From: Trachelipus rathkii
Taxonomy: Eukaryota; Arthropoda; Malacostraca; Isopoda; Trachelipodidae
DNA length: 10,000 nt
Assembly (NCBI GenBank): GCA_015478945.1
Contig: JABUQX010039017.1
Coordinates: 1 to 10,000, forward strand
Reading direction: 5' to 3'
Within the stretch, counting starts at the first letter, position 1, and every line of letters starts with the position of its first letter. Under the pieces are notes generated by a model that was not told where the DNA came from, did not search any database, and saw only the letters and a program-made list of their open reading frames with translations. Shown here piece after piece: positions 8,554 through 10,000 of this stretch. Position numbers and translations under genes: made by a program.

Positions 8554-8579
8554 TAATATTATAATATATATATATTATA
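8488..8579. repeat. 92-bp A/T-only microsatellite
   Basis: Every base from 8488 to 8579 is A or T. The longest uninterrupted TA alternation is 33 bases (8514-8546). It is largely self-complementary and could extrude as a cruciform. It marks the exact left border of the purine-rich block. Its length may be uncertain in an assembly because such runs are prone to slippage. Confidence 0.9.
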
Positions 8580-8798
8580 GGCGAGAGGTGGTGATTGATT
8601 GAATTTGGAAAAGTTTATGATAGGGGCATAGTCCGAAGGGATGGAGGTGGCAATAATTAGTATCCTTATACTAAGGGGCACACAGAGAGAGAATGATTAG
8701 ACAGTAACTGTAGGTATTTGTAAGAGCTGGCGCGCGATGAGAGAGAGATAATAGTTATGAATTGCATGCTCTAATATGAGAGGTCAAGACAGAATAGA

Positions 8799-9020
8799 GA
8801 AATAAGAACTGAGAGGATAAAAAGGGTGATATTAAGAGGTCGAAAAGAGAGAAGTACGTCGAGCAGATGACTACTAGATCAACTAACTTGATATGAGTGA
8901 AGAAGACAAGGATGAGCTTTAATAAACTGAAGGACTTTTAAACAGAAGAAGAGCGATGTGTGGATCAAATCTTACTATGTTATGAAGCAAATGTATCATA
9001 GAGAGTTCGAAATAAGAACT
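8799..9020 (+). repeat. Repeated GAAATAAGAACT motif in the purine block
   Basis: GAAATAAGAACT occurs at 8799-8810 and 9009-9020, exactly 210 bases apart. The first is followed by GAGAG and the second by TGAGAG. A shorter copy, GAAATAAGAA followed by TAGAG, lies at 9456-9465. The recurrence suggests that the block is built from degenerate duplications. Confidence 0.5.
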
Positions 9021-9344
9021 TGAGAGAGAAAGAGAAGAGAGATATAAATATTTTCACGTATATTCTCTCCCATCTTAGCACTTTTCGTGAATTAGACAGT
9101 TAAAGTCAGACACGCTATTCACCTAGGCGTATAGATTTTAATATTGAGTAACTCTATGGCAGAGTGTTGTCTGAATTTATTGTAGTCTTTCTTGAAATGA
9201 GAATCAAAAAGTATGTATAATAAAACTGTTTGTAAACTGTATTATGGAGAGATGAAAACGTGTATAAGAAATGAGAGACTATGTAGTATCGGCAAGTGGA
9301 GTATATTAAGATATTGAATAGGCTTATTAAGGGTGGAGGATGAA

Positions 9345-9381
9345 GGAGAGATTAAGATTATGATCTTCCTCATAATTCTCC
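9345..9381. repeat. Bulged hairpin in the purine block
   Basis: ATTATGA (9357-9363) pairs perfectly with TCATAAT (9370-9376) across a six-base loop. Outside it, GGAGA (9345-9349) pairs with TCTCC (9377-9381), leaving a seven-base bulge on the left arm. This local pyrimidine-bearing structure interrupts the purine bias. It is followed by a tandem TGCAATT pair (9391-9404). Confidence 0.5.
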
Positions 9382-9808
9382 ATGATTGATTGCAATTTGC
9401 AATTTACTAAAGAGTATAGGTGTTTCAATAATTTAATGTTATGAGAGCTTGAAGTGAAATAAGAATAGAGTGAGTTGCAGCGGTGACTGAATATAATATA
9501 GATTAATAGTAAGTGAGATGTATTTTGGAAGAGTAGGTGGACAGGGTTCCCTACCTATGTATACCAGAGGAGAAATAACTTTGATTGTTGGCGTAATCTG
9601 GGGTTGAGAGATTGATAGATGAGATTTGGTAAGGGTGTGTAAAAGGAAGGGTTTGAAAGTAAAACGTAGATAAGAGTAAGGTTATGTCTGTGTAGGTGAG
9701 GACAAGTCCTCGTGTGAAATTATGTTGGGTACGGCACCTGGTCAGTGGCTGGCGCAAATAAATCGTTGGTGGAAAAATTGCAAGAGTGTTAGCGAGTCAG
9801 AAGTGAAA

Positions 9809-9824
9809 AGTTGCAGTGGCAACT
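9809..9824. repeat. 6-bp hairpin with a diverged copy 336 bp upstream
   Basis: AGTTGC (9809-9814), loop AGTG, and GCAACT (9819-9824) form a perfect six-base stem. The sequence at 9473-9488 (AGTTGCAGCGGTGACT) matches this 16-mer at 13 positions in the same orientation, but there the stem is partly lost. Confidence 0.5.
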
Positions 9825-10000
9825 AGGGTTCTTAGCATGAGGAGAATCGAATATAGAATTACCAAAATTTTGTGTGAACCCTGGAGAATATTGACTGTTG
9901 ATATACATGATGTAGAATGAGAGGTATTTTTAACTCTTAGTGTTCTGGAAACCAGTGCGTTAGAGTTATTTGTATCTAAACTTAATAATATTAAACTAAG

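Larger units (their letters stand above)
8581..9960 (+). other. Purine-rich, G-over-C strand-biased block
   Basis: Counts on the plus strand show 23 G and 4 C in 8581-8640, 18 G and 1 C in 9301-9360, and 24 G and 0 C in 9601-9660. Purines make up about 65-72% of the lines counted between 8581 and 9060. GAGA words are frequent. The bias weakens locally at 9061-9180 and 9361-9410. The only sizeable open frame (9551-9757, minus) is the antisense of this bias. A block of this size with this bias resembles the distal subtelomeric R elements of Kluyveromyces lactis. In those, the purine strand runs toward the chromosome end, which here would be to the right. That parallel rests on composition only. 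Confidence 0.7.

Noticed and set aside
9551..9757. 68-codon minus-strand frame
   Set aside because: It is the antisense of the G-rich, C-free tract, whose complement has few stops. The Thr/Leu/Ser-rich translation shows no motif.
452..9830. CTAGGGTT at 452-459 and 9823-9830, and CCCTAAA near 4174, as interstitial telomere repeats
   Set aside because: Single short copies with no tandem array; consistent with chance.

Overview
The window looks like non-coding DNA from an AT-rich eukaryotic genome. No frame on either strand is long enough, or has enough recognisable protein motifs, to be called a gene with confidence. The longest ATG-started open frames are 118 and 108 codons, and both can be explained by local base composition or chance. 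There is no bacterial or phage pattern: no dense coding, no ribosome-binding-site series and no operons. I found no tRNA (no paired A and B boxes), rRNA, CRISPR array, transposon ends or yeast centromere motif (no TCCGAAA core with CDEI). My best guess for the source is a fungus, perhaps a budding yeast, in a subtelomeric or long intergenic region. That rests only on the AT-rich gene-free layout and on two strand-biased blocks (C-rich on the left, purine/G-rich on the right). A purine/pyrimidine-biased distal element is known from Kluyveromyces lactis subtelomeres. Confidence in the organism is low, about 0.3.

Layout from left to right. Bases 1-397 are gene-free and hold a perfect 9-bp hairpin. 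Bases 398-754 hold a doubtful open frame that runs through a short TG-rich tract and then a C-rich, nearly G-free tract (475-735). Bases 755-998 are gene-free with a TATAAAA site. Bases 999-1325 hold a second doubtful frame. Bases 1326-4440 form an AT-rich desert. Bases 4441-5640 are richer in GC, with a CpG-containing GC island at 5161-5380 and broken open frames on both strands that may be gene remnants. Bases 5640-6440 are AT-rich again. Bases 6440-7500 are of intermediate GC and gene-free, with an imperfect 43-bp-spaced direct repeat. Bases 7500-8487 are AT-rich. Bases 8488-8579 are a pure A/T microsatellite. It ends abruptly at the purine-rich, G-over-C block that fills 8581-9960 and contains several small internal repeats and hairpins.

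No genes can be shown to work together here. The most useful observations are the strand-asymmetric blocks, the sharp compositional borders, the internal repeats of the right-hand block, and the few broken frames in the GC-richer centre.
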